The notes under the pieces: model-generated
What the model was told of the DNA's origin: nothing
The model's input: only the letters and a program-made list of their open reading frames with translations
The model's database searches: none
Part shown: in pieces, positions 45,044-57,387 of the stretch
Layout: each line of letters opens with the position of its first letter
Numbering within the stretch: the stretch's first letter is position 1
Made by a program: the position numbers and the translations under genes
Origin: Rugalucina vietnamica
Lineage: Eukaryota; Mollusca; Bivalvia; Lucinida; Lucinidae
Assembly: GCA_964017185.1 (NCBI GenBank)
Contig: OZ024871.1
Location: forward strand, 29,674,488 to 29,738,487
DNA length: 64,000 nt
Direction of reading: 5' to 3'

Positions 45044-46345
45044 AGGGTTGTCTTCAACGGAGTTTCATCTGATTGGTCCACTATACACGCCGGTGTACCT
45101 CAAGGTTCCATTCTTGGACCACTGCTGTTCTTGATTTATATAAACGATATTGTGAAGGATATAGACTCAGAAATTCGGTTATTTGCAGATGATACCAGTT
45201 TGTACATCGTTATTGACGCCCCTAACACAGCACTGACAGCAGCAAACATTATTAACAATGATCTTAACAGAATCAGTATCTGGGCAGACGACTGGCTCGT
45301 TAGATTTAATGCTAATAAAACTATTGCGTTGCTCTTATCTAGAAAAGTTATCCCTGTACATCACCCTCACCTTCTTATGAATGGGACCATAATTACTGAA
45401 CAACAAAGTCATAAACATCTTGGCATTATTTTCTCAAAGGCATGCACATGGTCTGAACATATAGATGAGATATCTAAAAAGGCCTGGGTAAGGTTAAATC
45501 TTCTCAGGCCCTTAAAATTCAGAATAAGCCGCAAAGCACTGGAAAGAATGTATACTTCATTTATTCTTCCTCTTTTAGAATACTGCGACTCAGTATGGGA
45601 CAATGCTTCTTCTGAATCAAAGAAGAAATTAGAAGCTATCCACAATGAAGCTGGTAGGATCATCACTGGCGCTACCAAACTGTGCAAGATTGATAATCTT
45701 CTTGACGAACTCGGTTGGGATAACCTGCAAAAGAGACGAGACAAACACAAACTGATTATCTTTTTCAAAATAATGCATGGACTTTCTCCAAATTACTTAC
45801 GCGATCTCGTACCGCCTCTCGTCCAGGAAACCACCAGTTATCAGCTCCGTAACGCCAATGACATTCAAACATTTGCCACGAATTCAGAACTTTTCTACAA
45901 CTCTTTCTTTCCATCCTCTGTTCGAGCATGGAACGCTCTTCCAGAAGATATCAAACAAACAAACAGCGTCTTAGCCTTTAAATCTAAACTGAACGCGAAC
46001 TTAAGACGACCTCCCAAATACTATAACATCGGCACTAGGCAAGGCCAAGTCTTACATGCAAGACTCAGAATGGAATGCAGCAGTCTAAACTCACACTTGT
46101 ACCACAGCAAAATTGTTGATAGTCCCTCCTGCCTCTGTGGAAGTTTTGAGAGCGTCCATCACTTCCTTTTTGTTTGTCCTAGGTTCGCAGCAGCCCGAAA
46201 CACACACTTACCAAGAAACCTACATAATTATTCCACGCGAGACCTGTTGTTTGGGTCTGAAACATGGACAGACCAGCAGAACGAAGCTATATTCTTGCAG
46301 GTCCAAGACTTCCTAATACACTCAACAAGGTTCAATAACTCATAA
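45044..46345 (+). CDS. LINE F reverse transcriptase C-terminal ORF with zinc knuckle
   Basis: Open from QRVVFNGVSSDWSTIHAGVP (45044) to the stop at 46343-46345, so it starts mid-RT: 5' truncated just before the GVPQG motif. Then PQGSILGPLLFLIYINDIVK, IRLFADDTSLYIV, NANKTIALLLS, HKHLGIIFSKACTWSEH, ILPLLEYCDSVWDN and SFFPSSVRAWNALPED. The C-terminus has C-x-C-G-x6-H-H-x4-C (CLCGSFESVHHFLFVCPRF), the zinc-knuckle found at the end of several jockey/I-like ORFs and absent from LINEs A-E here. No stop or frameshift inside. The ATG at 45131 is internal, not a real start. Confidence 0.85.
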   Translation, partial: RVVFNGVSSDWSTIHAGVPQGSILGPLLFLIYINDIVKDIDSEIRLFADDTSLYIVIDAPNTALTAANIINNDLNRISIWADDWLVRFNANKTIALLLSRKVIPVHHPHLLMNGTIITEQQSHKHLGIIFSKACTWSEHIDEISKKAWVRLNLLRPLKFRISRKALERMYTSFILPLLEYCDSVWDNASSESKKKLEAIHNEAGRIITGATKLCKIDNLLDELGWDNLQKRRDKHKLIIFFKIMHGLSPNYLRDLVPPLVQETTSYQLRNANDIQTFATNSELFYNSFFPSSVRAWNALPEDIKQTNSVLAFKSKLNANLRRPPKYYNIGTRQGQVLHARLRMECSSLNSHLYHSKIVDSPSCLCGSFESVHHFLFVCPRFAAARNTHLPRNLHNYSTRDLLFGSETWTDQQNEAIFLQVQDFLIHSTRFNNS

Positions 46346-46416
46346 ATATCAAAACATAAACTAACCATGTTCCGGACTCAAATCTAACTACACTTACGAC
46401 CATATGATAGGGGATC

Positions 46417-46420
46417 CAAA

Positions 46421-46487
<67 letters not shown>

Positions 46488-46513
46488 GTACATGTAATTT
46501 GTATTGTGTTACA

Positions 46514-46565
<52 letters not shown>

Positions 46566-46638
46566 GTATGTACATGTAATTTGTATTCACAAAGTGTCAT
46601 AGATTGTATTTATATATGAAGCAATCCAAAATGCAGAC

Positions 46639-46693
<55 letters not shown>
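46417..46693. repeat. (TC)n microsatellite units in the LINE F 3' region
   Basis: Three TC tracts (46422-46481, 46516-46561, 46641-46693) separated by the repeated spacer TGTACATGTAATTTGTATT. The arrangement suggests a tandem minisatellite, unit = spacer plus TC tract. ORFs of alternating Ser-Leu or Arg-Glu are artefacts. Confidence 0.9.
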
Positions 46694-46697
<4 letters not shown>

Positions 46698-46699
46698 AT

Positions 46700-47878
<1,179 letters not shown>

Positions 47879-48114
47879 CCGTTACACTTTTATAGGCTAG
47901 AAACGGCTCTGTGTGCATAAACATAATGGACAAGTGGGATAAAAAAATATGTTGATTTCCGACCCACACTAATCAGTCATTAAGTAAGCATAAGCCACAG
48001 TACTGCCTGCAATGAAATAGCTATAGAAATTAGAGGTGTTTCGGAGGCGAACAGACACGGTCCAATGTATGGAAGTCGTGTACATGGTTTACTTGGTGTG
48101 AATTGTGTCAGTGA

Positions 48115-48262
48115 AAGTGGGGTCCCTTTGGTCACGGTGCGAGACCTTCTGCTTGCGGTTTGCCAGATGGTTTTTCTTGTGGACCTCCCGTTTTAGTACC
48201 ACCCACTTATATGAGCTGAAATTATCTTAAAAGGGACATAAAATTGAATAAAAAAAGGCCGA
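48115..48262 (+). repeat. SINE body, 5' truncated
   Basis: GCGAGACCTTCTGCTTGCGG, CAGATGGTTTTTCTTGTGGA, TATATGAGCTGAAATTATCT and AAAAGGGACATAAAATTGAA match the body and tail of the SINEs at 4893-5150 and 52050-52270. The tRNA head is gone or unrecognisable. Confidence 0.75.
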
Positions 48263-50165
48263 GTGGACCGAAAAGTAAAAAGGCAGAGATGACCTGCTTC
48301 CTGGATTGCCTGTTCGGTAATTAGTCGACCCTTACGGCCCCGATATCAGCATACGCAAAATGGTCTACATCCGAACTTTGCTTAAAAGAAAAATGATGAT
48401 TGGCTGGATTTCATTAAACCAATCACTGCTAACGTTTAAAACATCACATGTTTTCGGCTTACCGGATGACTAATTAGTGTGGATCGGAAACCAACCTGTG
48501 TAGTCATGCGGAGTGTTCGGTATTTTTCGTAGGTTCCCAGCCAAAATCCTATCGTATATTCGGCTCGTCGAGACGAGCCGAAAAAAATACTGCACTTGAA
48601 ACAAAAATCAGTTGATTATCTATACCTTATGGGACTTTTACCCAAAATAATCACCCAACTAGGCCAATAAGGCTTATATGTACGGACGGTTGGACTTGAA
48701 ACCACTTTTCCTGGGCAGGCCCAGATCTGAGCGGCAAACAAGTAATCAGATGGTCAGTCAGTAGCGAAGACACTTTGCCTGGAGGCAAAGCAGCTCATCT
48801 ACATGATCAATTTCTTTGGGGCCCATTCCAGCTTCTGATTGTACGCGGGGACAACCGTTGATGTACTTGTAGTCTCTTAGAGCTGTGATATGCATGTCTG
48901 CCTGGTAGTGATTTCTTAATGGTCTACACGGTATCCAAAATCTGCTTCCACACGGTTACTAAATCCACGAAATTGACCTGTGTCTACGCGGTTGCTGGCT
49001 AAAAATCGCAGTAGCCTGACCGATATATCTAAGCTCAATTATTTTCTTTTATGACAGTTTCTGTGCGCTGCCATGGCTAGGGAGAGTGTTTGGGGGTCTA
49101 GGCTAATAGCAACCAACCAACCGAGTTGTTGTCGCGCAGCGACAACAACGAGGTGTTGGTTGCTTTACGATTAGAAGTTCTGTTCTGTTCTATTCTGTTT
49201 TGCAGTATGAAGACGTCGATTTTTGTGAGTCATTCAACTTCCGGAAATTTTTACCGCAGTCGAATTCCGCCAAGCGAAACCATTTAATCTTACAAATAAA
49301 AATATGCTAGACTTGTGATAGTTGAAAATAAAATTACACAAGAACATAACTGCGTTTGAAATGCAAAATCTGTTTTTCTTTACTTTCGTTTTATCATTAT
49401 TTTTCCTCTTACAAGCTGTGGTTCATTCTCTCCGTAATTGTTGCATAGCAACAGAAATCGTTCTTTGCTAGTTGGATGGCGGGAGGCAGTTGAAATGAGC
49501 TATGCTTCTGAAATGCATGGAAATGGTTCCTTGAAACTAATTCATTCATGCTGACTTAGCCAATGTTAAGCCCTGTTTAACAGCTTGAACCGGTATGACA
49601 TTACTTGGTACCGCTGATTAGCACTTCGGTGTTTAGTTGTCTCAAAGATAACTTTGTCAAGCGAAGAAGGACTCGAAATTTCACTACCTCTATGATTATT
49701 TGGATCTGCACCATGTTACTGCGAGTAGGTGGACATTGCACATGTTAAACATCGTCAACAAAATATTTAGTCTCTAACATACAGAAGGTGTAAATTTAAC
49801 AGATTAAAAACAATCCGAACCACAGCCACCAGTGGGTGGGGTAGCGTAAGACGACAAGTGATCGATCAAGGACCAGTGATCGATCATCTAGTGGTTCTCA
49901 AAGGATACGTGAAGTAAATCTTATGCTTACATGTACAGTTTTAATTTGTGTTTGTCGACAAAATAGCCAATGGCTAATGTTATCCTGTTGTAAATTGAAA
50001 GTTGACTTTATATATAAATAAAGTTTCTTGTAATCTTGTAATCTTGCTTACAAACATTAATTGGAAAGGTCCTAATTAGGTTGAATGCAGTAAAATTTGA
50101 GCCGATTTTGTTTTACATCTGTAGATTGTCCATCGCCGACATCGAAAAAAGATCCAATACGAGAA
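48263..50165. other. No gene recognised; two short palindromes
   Basis: TTCGGCTCGTCGAGACGAGCCGAA-type palindrome at 48559-48582 and a GTTGTTGTCGC / GCGACAACAAC hairpin at 49125-49151 stand out. 49850-49905 (AGGACCAGTGATCGATCA, CTAGTGGTTCTCAAAGGAT) is related to 32690-32790. Nothing coding is supported. Confidence 0.4.
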
Positions 50166-50171
50166 AAGCTA

Positions 50172-50799
50172 GTATCTCACTGGCATGCGAATTTCGTCGC
50201 GGACTTTCGCACTACATTTGTGCGAGTGTCGCACGAGTGTCGTGAGAATATTCATGTGTCGTGAGCTTGTCGCCAACTGGTCCCGAAGGTTTTAAACATG
50301 TTTTAAAATTTTTTGCGAATTTTTCAAAGTTGTTCCAAAATATTTCGCAAGAATGTTGTGCAACAGTCGTGCAAGTGTCGCGAACCTGTCGCCGCGAAAT
50401 TTTGGCAAATTTACAATGCGAAATTTTCGCGACACTCGTAACAATGTCCTGCGAGTGTCTCACAATGGTTGCGCGACAGTCTAATGAAAACATGCGAAAA
50501 ACCTCACAACTATCTGGTGAGAAAATAAAACTAAGCGACATTCGTACGAATGTCGTGCAGCACTCGCACGAATGTTGTGCAACTGTCGTACGAATTAAAA
50601 TAAAAATAAGCTACATTCCTGGGAAAGTCGTGCGCATGACAGTCGCAAGATTTATTTTTAAAATTAGACCGAAATTTGAGAATTTGTCGCATAAATGTCT
50701 GTTCAATGAGACTGCAAAGTGAAACGGTGAAAGTTGTGTTTAATATTGTCAATCTTTGTCGCGAAATAGTCTCCAGTTGTCACATTCCAGTGAGATAGG
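50172..50799. mobile_element. 628-bp TCG-rich inverted-repeat element
   Basis: GTATCTCACTGGCATG at the left mirrors CATTCCAGTGAGATAGG at the right; GCTA flanks both sides (50168-50171, 50800-50803). The inside is unusually rich in GTCG, CGCGA and TCGTACGA words and forms many short hairpins (for example ATTCGTACGAAT at 50539-50550). The 153-codon plus ORF (50261-50719) and its minus shadow reflect this bias; I do not recognise them as proteins. Confidence 0.75.
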
Positions 50800-50974
50800 G
50801 CTAAACCAGTCCAAATTCAATACGCAGCAATACTGTAAACAATCGAGATAAGACAGTTCGCCAACAAGCCGCACCACCGACCCTGTATCATTTCTGATAG
50901 ATTCGGAGTGATTTTTAAACAACGACAGTTAAAAGTCTTGGTTTTAAATCTGCCTATTATATAATAAATTAATC

Positions 50975-51235
50975 ATCAGGAAAACATGTCCATGAAAAGT
51001 GTACCCCCTCATACCCCACTTTTATATAGAAAAACTGGGGAATGCAGGGGCATACCTATTTTTCTTAGGAGCAATAGTTTTGCTCCCAAACATAGATTGT
51101 GGGTACTCGTTAGAACCGCTTCGGTGAGGCGTTCTAAATTCTAATGTGTACCCACAATCTAGCAAAAATAAGAAAAACATCAAAGCTTTTCTGATGAAAT
51201 TTTCAATTTTTAAAGCTGACAATTTTCTTTTCTTT
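50975..51235 (-). mobile_element. Palindromic-core MITE, copy 3
   Basis: AAAACATGTCCATGAAAAGT at the left end, core TGTGGGTACTCGTTAGAACC / GTTCTAAATTC...GTGTACCCACAATCTA near 51099-51161. Orientation opposite to copy 2. Confidence 0.75.
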
Positions 51236-51261
51236 TTTTTTTTTTCTTCAAACCCACACAG

Positions 51262-51345
51262 ATGCTTGAATGGTTAAGTGCGGTAATAAAATATCAGCGC
51301 TCTTGACCACTCGGCCGCTAGGGCCACCCCCAATATTTCAAAGTT
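51262..51345 (-). repeat. tRNA-type SINE head, antisense
   Basis: Minus strand reads GTGGCCCTAGCGGCCGAGTG then GTCAAGAGCGCTGATATTTT, a Leu/Ser-type tRNA 5' half as in the SINE at 4893. No B box or body follows clearly. Confidence 0.5.
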
Positions 51346-52044
51346 CTGGTTACACAATCAAATGCAAATATTAGTAAATCAAAAGTATGCCTGGCTTCTA
51401 TGACACTTTTGCAAACATCTCTTTACCAAGGCAATTGATGCAAAACTGTTTCAAGTTTTGAAAATAATTGGGTAATTATTTTTGTATATCTTGTGACAAA
51501 ACAAACTTAACAAACTTATTGTGAATGAAGTGAGATTGAGGCACTTGTACAAATTTATGTCTCATGAATATTGTAAGAGTATCTTGCAAATAATCCAAAT
51601 ATTGCATAACATCCCAGAACTTTTACAATAGTATTGATCCCAGGACATTGGAGACCCCTACCACTTGGTCAAAGAGCTTGCCTGTCTGAACTTAATTAAT
51701 TCATAAATGTTCAAGAACATCATGGATAGTGAAACTTGTTCTCTTTTTCTAAACCTACTTTTTACGCCCTTACAAGATTCTTTCAGCTCATATGAGATGG
51801 GCATATCAGTAGGCGGGGCGAAAACTGAAGTACTCTAAGACAAAATACTTTGTACACCCATAAGCACACTACCCAAGGCAAAGGAGGCTTGAACCCACAT
51901 ACACTGGACACAGTGGTGAGACAAAGGAATGATTACGAGCAGTATAAATGGAAAAAAAAAGTTGACAAGATGAATATGAACCGCTTTTCATATGAAATTG
52001 TTCTGCCAATACTCTGTTGTCTGACACTATGGTCAATTTCATTT

Positions 52045-52272
52045 GAGGTGGCTCCGTGTTTCTTAATCACTTGATCATTTCACCGCTGTGTCTGGTGTGG
52101 GTTCGAGTCCCGCTCTGGCCACATGTGGGACAAGCCAAGTTCTGCTTGCGGGTGTGCCAGGTGGTTTTTCTCGCGGTTCTCCCGTTTTCGCCCCACCTAT
52201 TGATTGGCCCGTCTCATATGAGCTGAAACAATCTTGAAAGGGACGTTAAACTGAATTAGAAAAAAAAAACAC
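52045..52272 (+). repeat. tRNA-derived SINE
   Basis: B box GTGGGTTCGAGTCCC (near 52096), then GACAAGCCAAGTTCTGCTTG, CGGGTGTGCCAGGTGG, GTTTTCGCCCCACCTA, TGAAAGGGACGTTAAACTGA and an A tail. The A-box half of the head is lost. Confidence 0.8.
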
Positions 52273-52725
52273 ACTTTCATTTGAATAAGTTTTACTTTTT
52301 CTTTGAATTGTATACATGTACTGTTTTATTTTCAGGTAAAAGACCGGCAGTGTGGTCATGAATCCATGGTCATTGAGGTGTTCTAAATTAGCCTTGGGTA
52401 AGACAAATAAAGTTTCTGTCTTTCTTGCAAATACTTATTCAGGGTGTCCATGGTCAGGGAAAAAGTCAGAGAGAAATCACTTTTTTCAAAGCCAAGGTAT
52501 TGTCAGGGATTTTTGACATCAGTCAGGGAATTTTTCAATTTAAGCCAAAATCAGGAAATTTTGAAAAACAGGTTTATAAAATGCCAAACTACAATGAACA
52601 CAAACATTCTTTCACCTGTTGCTTGTCCTTATGAACACAAAACTGAAGTAAAGTAACTAGGATAAGCAAACTTGATGTAGAAATTCAATATGTAGATCAT
52701 AATAAGTTGATATTATTATTTTCAG

Positions 52726-52818
52726 CAACTGTAGATATTCATGGTGCTGTCCTGGACTGTGACCTTTGGACCAGGAGGGGCATTAATTTCTGTTATTGTA
52801 CAAGTCATAATTTCATAG
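52726..52818 (+). other. Possible internal coding exon, unknown gene
   Basis: Bounded by TATTATTTTCAG and a strong donor CATAG|GTAAGTG; 93 nt, open in the frame TVDIHGAVLDCDLWTRRGIN then FCYCTSHNFI. I do not recognise the peptide. The splice signals are good but no partner exon is certain, so a chance match is possible. Confidence 0.25.
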
Positions 52819-53197
52819 GTAAGTGCTCCTCAAGTTATATATATGACCCAAGATTTACTCTTTCCCTAAACCCTCCTCTGGAAACCACCATTACATTTTT
52901 TCAGAGTAGAATAAAATTTAGTGATTGACATGCATAAAATTTGCTTTCCAAATGTTTTGACATGCAAAAGTTTTCAAACTGTGTTCACAAATTAATTTTA
53001 TTTCCAAAACTATTCTTGAATTAGGCTCCATCCTGAAAATTAGATGGAATGTTTCTCACAACAGAAGTCCTGTGCTGAAATAATTGATTTTTATCGTACC
53101 TGCTTATTTCCGTCTGTCCGTCCGTCCATCCGTCTGTTCGTTCGTCCGTCCGTCAACATTTACGTTGAAGTTTGGTTTTCTCTACATTAGTGAGAGC

Positions 53198-53948
53198 TAG
53201 GAACGAATAGAATAGAATAGAATAGAATTTATTTCCAATTATGGGCCACCACATAGTAGCATATGAATCACATATGAATAATGATGAAATGAAATAGTAT
53301 AACATTAACAATAAAGTAACAAAAGCTTGATTCTGATTAGGTAAAAACAATTAACTAAAGCACATATATAAAACATTTGAGAAGCAATTACTGAAATCAC
53401 ATTTTGAAAACATGCCCATGCAATATACATCAATCTTTTTAATGGCAGATTTAATTGAAATTCTCCTTTTTTTTCTTTTTTGGTAGAAAAAAAAAAAAAA
53501 ATAATAATAATAATAATAATTATAATATTGTTGCCCAAAACACCGACCCCGGGCACACGCTAGAATCGCCTTGTCAAGGCGGCTCCAACTAGCACCGCCA
53601 TCCCCGTTCCATGACAAAGTAACGAAAATAGGTATACCCCTGCATACCCCAGTTCCACTATCTAAAAGTGGGGTCTAAAGGGGTATTCATTGCATGGACA
53701 TGCTTTCCCGATGAGATCAGGGACACTCACTTTCTTAACATCTCAAAACGTTGCATATGGCAGTCATAAACAAACACTGACAACTCTCTTATAACATGAG
53801 CATTTTCATTACTAAAAAGCCATATAAATTTTTGTTACATCAGACATGCCACTAAAATTTACAAATGATTTACCTATGCCATTAAAAAACTGTATTCTCT
53901 TGGTGCTAAATAAAGAACAATTTGTTACAAAATGGATTTCGTCTTCAA
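53198..53948. mobile_element. Insertion within the 145-bp array
   Basis: The array's sequence stops at GTGAGAGCTAGGAACG and resumes at CGTGAAACCTTGC. The inserted 750 bp begin with (AATAG)4 and AATTTATTTCCAATTATGGG, and include a palindromic-core MITE (53400-53720). The (AATAG) tract suggests the 3' end of a retroelement read backwards, but I cannot name it. Confidence 0.55.
53400..53720 (+). mobile_element. Palindromic-core MITE, copy 4
   Basis: Outer ends GAAAACATGCCCATGCAATA and TTGCATGGACATGCTTTC are inverted repeats. The core (CGCTAGAATCGCCTTG / CAAGGCGGCTCCAACTAG) has diverged in sequence but kept pairing. Confidence 0.8.
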
Positions 53949-54616
53949 CGTGAAACCTTGCAAAGTAATTGTCCTTGACATACCCTTCAAGCACGCACCT
54001 TGACCCGGTGCCCTTGACCTATATTTTACGGTCCATTGACTTTGTTCATTTTTATGTCGAAGTTTGGTTTTCTCTGCATGAGTGATACCTGCGAGTGTGA
54101 AACCTTGCAAAGTAATTGTCCTTGACATACCCTTTGACATACCCTTCAAGCATGCACCTTGACCCGGTGCCCTTGACCTTTATTTTACGGTCCATTGACT
54201 TTGTTAATTTTTACGTCGAAGTTTTGTTTTCTCTGCATCAGTGATACCTGCAAGTGTGAAACCTTGCATAGTAATTGTCCTTGACATACCCTTCAAGCAC
54301 GCCCCTTGACCCAGTGCCCTTGACCTACATTTCAAGGTCCACTGACTTTGTTCATTTTTATGTCGAAGTTTGATTTTCTCTGCATCAGTGATAGCTGCAA
54401 GTGTGAAACCTTGCATAGTAATTGTCCTTGACATACCCTTCAAGCATGTACCTTGACCCGCTGACCTTGACCTATATTTCATGGTCCATTGACTTGTTAA
54501 TTTTTATGTCAAACTTTGGTTTTCTCTGCACCTGTTATAGCTGCGAGTGTGAAACCTTACATAGTAATTGTCCTTGACATACCCGTCAAGCATGCACCTT
54601 GACCCGCTGACCTTGA
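53949..54616 (+). repeat. 145-bp tandem array, left part
   Basis: Units marked by GTCGAAGTTTGGTTTTCTCT or close forms near 54056, 54216, 54361 and 54506, each with GTGAAACCTTGCA, GTCCTTGACATACCCTTCAA and CCTTGACCTATATTT. One unit has an extra 14-bp duplication (54130-54145). The first half-unit lies at 53155-53197, before the insertion. The array continues at 56836-57003. Confidence 0.85.
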
Positions 54617-56835
54617 GGCCAACCTTAAAAATATTCATGTTTCCCCTTTCCCGACCCTATTTTTCAGGTAAGGGTCGGTCGGTCGGAAAATTATTTTTTT
54701 TTTTTTGTGATTTTTCAAATTTCATACCATCGAGTGATTCTAGTAAATAAACCTGGTGTAAGGCGATAAAAATGAGCCACACACTATTCTGAACTTATAA
54801 TTTATAATAATTTATTCAAGATAACACTGATAACATTGGCCAATTAATTCTACTAAATAATGAAATTTTGCAGTTATATTAAATATCAATTAATTTCTAA
54901 TTTCCAAATATAAAAGCAAAATGGCATTAAATATATAGAAGAATTAATTGACCAAAGACATCATAAAAATTAAACAAACAAATCAAAACTATTAAACAGT
55001 TTAAAAATGGGATGTTCCCGTTTCGTTTAAATTCTGTCCAACTTTAAACTCTGCAAATAACTGTGTCCATAATGATTAAAACTGTGACAATAACACATTT
55101 ACAAGTACTTGAACAGTGTCTGAATAGACAGTACACTTGCTTTGAATAATCCAAGCACTTAAACATGCTTTTTAAATTTTAAACTGAAAGTCCAGCATAA
55201 TTTGATGCAATATCATCCTGAGAAAACCAGCATTTGCATATATGCAAAAACAAAGTTGCAGATCAGCTGCACAGTAACTGCACAGCTGATCAGTGCCTTT
55301 GTTTGTGCTACATAGATAGTGCAATCCTTCTACTTCATTTATCTAAAATTTCAAGCCTCTAGTCATCTTCTATGGTAGCTGTGTCATGATACCTGGTCAG
55401 AAACTCGAAAGACTGGTTTTCTTTCATTACAGCTATGACAATAACACATTCTACCATCTTGCAAAATCAAAATTGCATGAATGCAAAGCAGATCAAAGCA
55501 TGTAGATGTAAGTTGAATACATCGTTGTTAAGAAATGGGATTCCTGTGCGGGATTTCTTTCTTCTTTGTGACACATTCCAGACAGACAGGCAGGACGAAT
55601 TTGAACCGCTGGCTGAGGATTGCAGTTCGATGTCATCACCGATCACCTCATTACTTCAGGTGTACAAATATCTTCAGGTGTTAATTTTTCACTGAACCAC
55701 AAGGGTTTTGTGGGATGAAGCACCCACCCAACACCTGAGATGATGATCAGAAATTGATTGACTCAGTATATGAAGATAGATAGAAGCATCTTTACCAGGG
55801 ATCTCACTAGGATTTTGAAAACAGGAGTCCAGGACTCCTAGAAAAGAAAAAGTAGGAGTCATAGACAAAATATTTAGTAGGAGTCCCACTATAGAAACTC
55901 TATTACATTAGTAACAAGCCCAATTTTTTCAACTGAAAAATCATAAATTTGTTACTCTATTTGAAAACAGGGTTTTGGGCTCTTTTTAGTTTGGGGTCAA
56001 TAAGGGGTGACCCCTTCAAAGGAGGAATTTTTTTTTTCTATTTGGCAAGTCATTGGATTGACTTGCAGTCTTCATTACTACCAGTAGAACATTGATAGTA
56101 AACCTTTTTTGAACACTTTCAATAAAGTTTTACCAACCATTTATGATTTAGAGGCAGAAACCACGATTTTTTTTCAAGTCACGAAAACTAATGACATTTC
56201 AAAAATCGCTCCAGAAGAGTAAAATATTTGCTTCTTTCAATTGATTAGGTAATTCAATTGATTTTTTAATGAAAATCGCTAGGTTTTCAAAAGATTTTAT
56301 GACTGATCAAGAGGAAAATTGTTTCATTGTAGTTGACCAATCAAGCGGTAACTTAAATTGTTTACACAAGCTGACCATTGTGAAAACACATTGCCGGAAG
56401 GTGTGGAAATTTATGGCATGTCATTGGGACAACATCTTAATTTGAGTAATCCATTTCTTGATTAGAGATAATTGATTCATGGGACTAATAAACAACAAAG
56501 TAAAGGTATTTTCAAACTGATTTTTTGGTGTATCACGGCAAAAAAATCTTGCGTCCGAGAACCGCTTGACTTCAATGCGAAATCAGCTTAATAGGTTTCC
56601 AAGCGTCGGAAAAAACGAGATCGAAAAAATACGACATCGCGGATCTAGCTACTTTGTTTACGGGCTAGAAAATCTACTAAAACCCGGTACTTTTTGGCGG
56701 ATCTAGTGTTTTCGATTTCGGGCAAAAAAGAAAAAAAAAATTCTAAATTGAAAATTGAAATAAAATTTTTTCGGTCGGGGCTTTTTTTCACGGTCGGTCG
56801 GGAAAGGGGAAACAAAAGTAATTTTATTTTTGGCC
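54617..56835. mobile_element. 2.2-kb DNA transposon with TGA target duplication
   Basis: Ends GGCCAACCTTAAAAATATTC and ATTTTATTTTTGGCC, then TTTCCCCTTTCCCGACC mirrored by GGTCGGGAAAGGGGAAA. TGA flanks both sides (54614-54616, 56836-56838). Removing it restores the array sequence GCTGACCTTGACCTATATTT found intact at 54460. It shares GGCC ends, 3-bp duplication and GGTCGGTCGG sub-terminal words with the element at 22530-24792. Contents: a hairpin MITE (55216-55432), a LINE A-like 3' end (55735-55795), an AGGAGTCC repeat (55800-55890), no transposase. Confidence 0.9.
55216..55432 (-). mobile_element. GCCGC-ended hairpin MITE, copy h (ends decayed)
   Basis: CTGAGAAAACCAGCATTTGC at the left, centre CAGATCAGCTGCACAGTAAC / TGCACAGCTGATCAG, right GACTGGTTTTCTTTCAT. 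It sits inside the 54617-56835 transposon. Confidence 0.7.
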
Positions 56836-57003
56836 TGACCTATATTTCATGGTCCATTGACTTGTTAATTTTTATGTCAAACTGTGGTTTTCTCTGCACC
56901 TGTGATAGCTGTGAGTGTGAAATCTTGCATAGTAAATGTCCTTGACATACCCTTTCAGAACATACAGTACCTTGACCTGGTCCCCTCGACCTATATTTCA
57001 GGT
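56836..57003 (+). repeat. 145-bp array, right part
   Basis: Resumes with CCTATATTTCATGGTCCA and AACTGTGGTTTTCTCTGCAC and breaks off after TCGACCTATATTTCAGG. Downstream to 57387 nothing is recognised except a weak exon-like stretch at 57176-57235. Confidence 0.8.
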
Positions 57004-57387
57004 TTTTAGTTATTTTGCCCAGTGCAGGTGCGATATCGACCTCCGCGGCGTTCTTGTTAAATTTTTGAAGTACCTCCCACCAGTGCATGTAAAATGCAAG
57101 GTTAACACTGCTATTCAGTACTATAATGTTATGATTTTGTCAACTGATTTTCAAAATTTGTGTTGAACTTTTTAGGGATCGAGGAATGCGATGGGAAAAC
57201 AATATCAGATACATTTTTGAACTAGGTGAATAGCTAAAAAGGTAGGTTTTAAGAATGCTTGGTTGAAGTACAGTATGGTTATTCATGAAGACTTGGTCAT
57301 GAAGATATTTATACTTCTTTCCTCATATTCTGCTTCCCCTGATCCAAGAACAGATTTCAGTAAAATATACTGGTAAAGCCCTGTATA

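Noticed and set aside
45131-45133. ATG at 45131 as the real start of an independent gene
   Set aside because: The frame is open upstream and encodes the preceding RT motif (AGVPQGSILGPLLFLIYIND), so this is a truncated LINE.
46384-46619. ORFs on both strands across the TC repeats
   Set aside because: Ser-Leu and Arg-Glu alternation is produced by the dinucleotide repeat.
50212-50752. 153-codon plus ORF and a 109-codon minus ORF in the TCG-rich element
   Set aside because: Open frames follow from the CG-word bias; no recognisable domain and both strands are open.
57176-57235. 60-bp exon-like stretch (TTTTTAG ... CTAG|GTGAAT)
   Set aside because: In the phase that would follow 52726-52818 it ends in a stop directly at the donor; no recognisable peptide.
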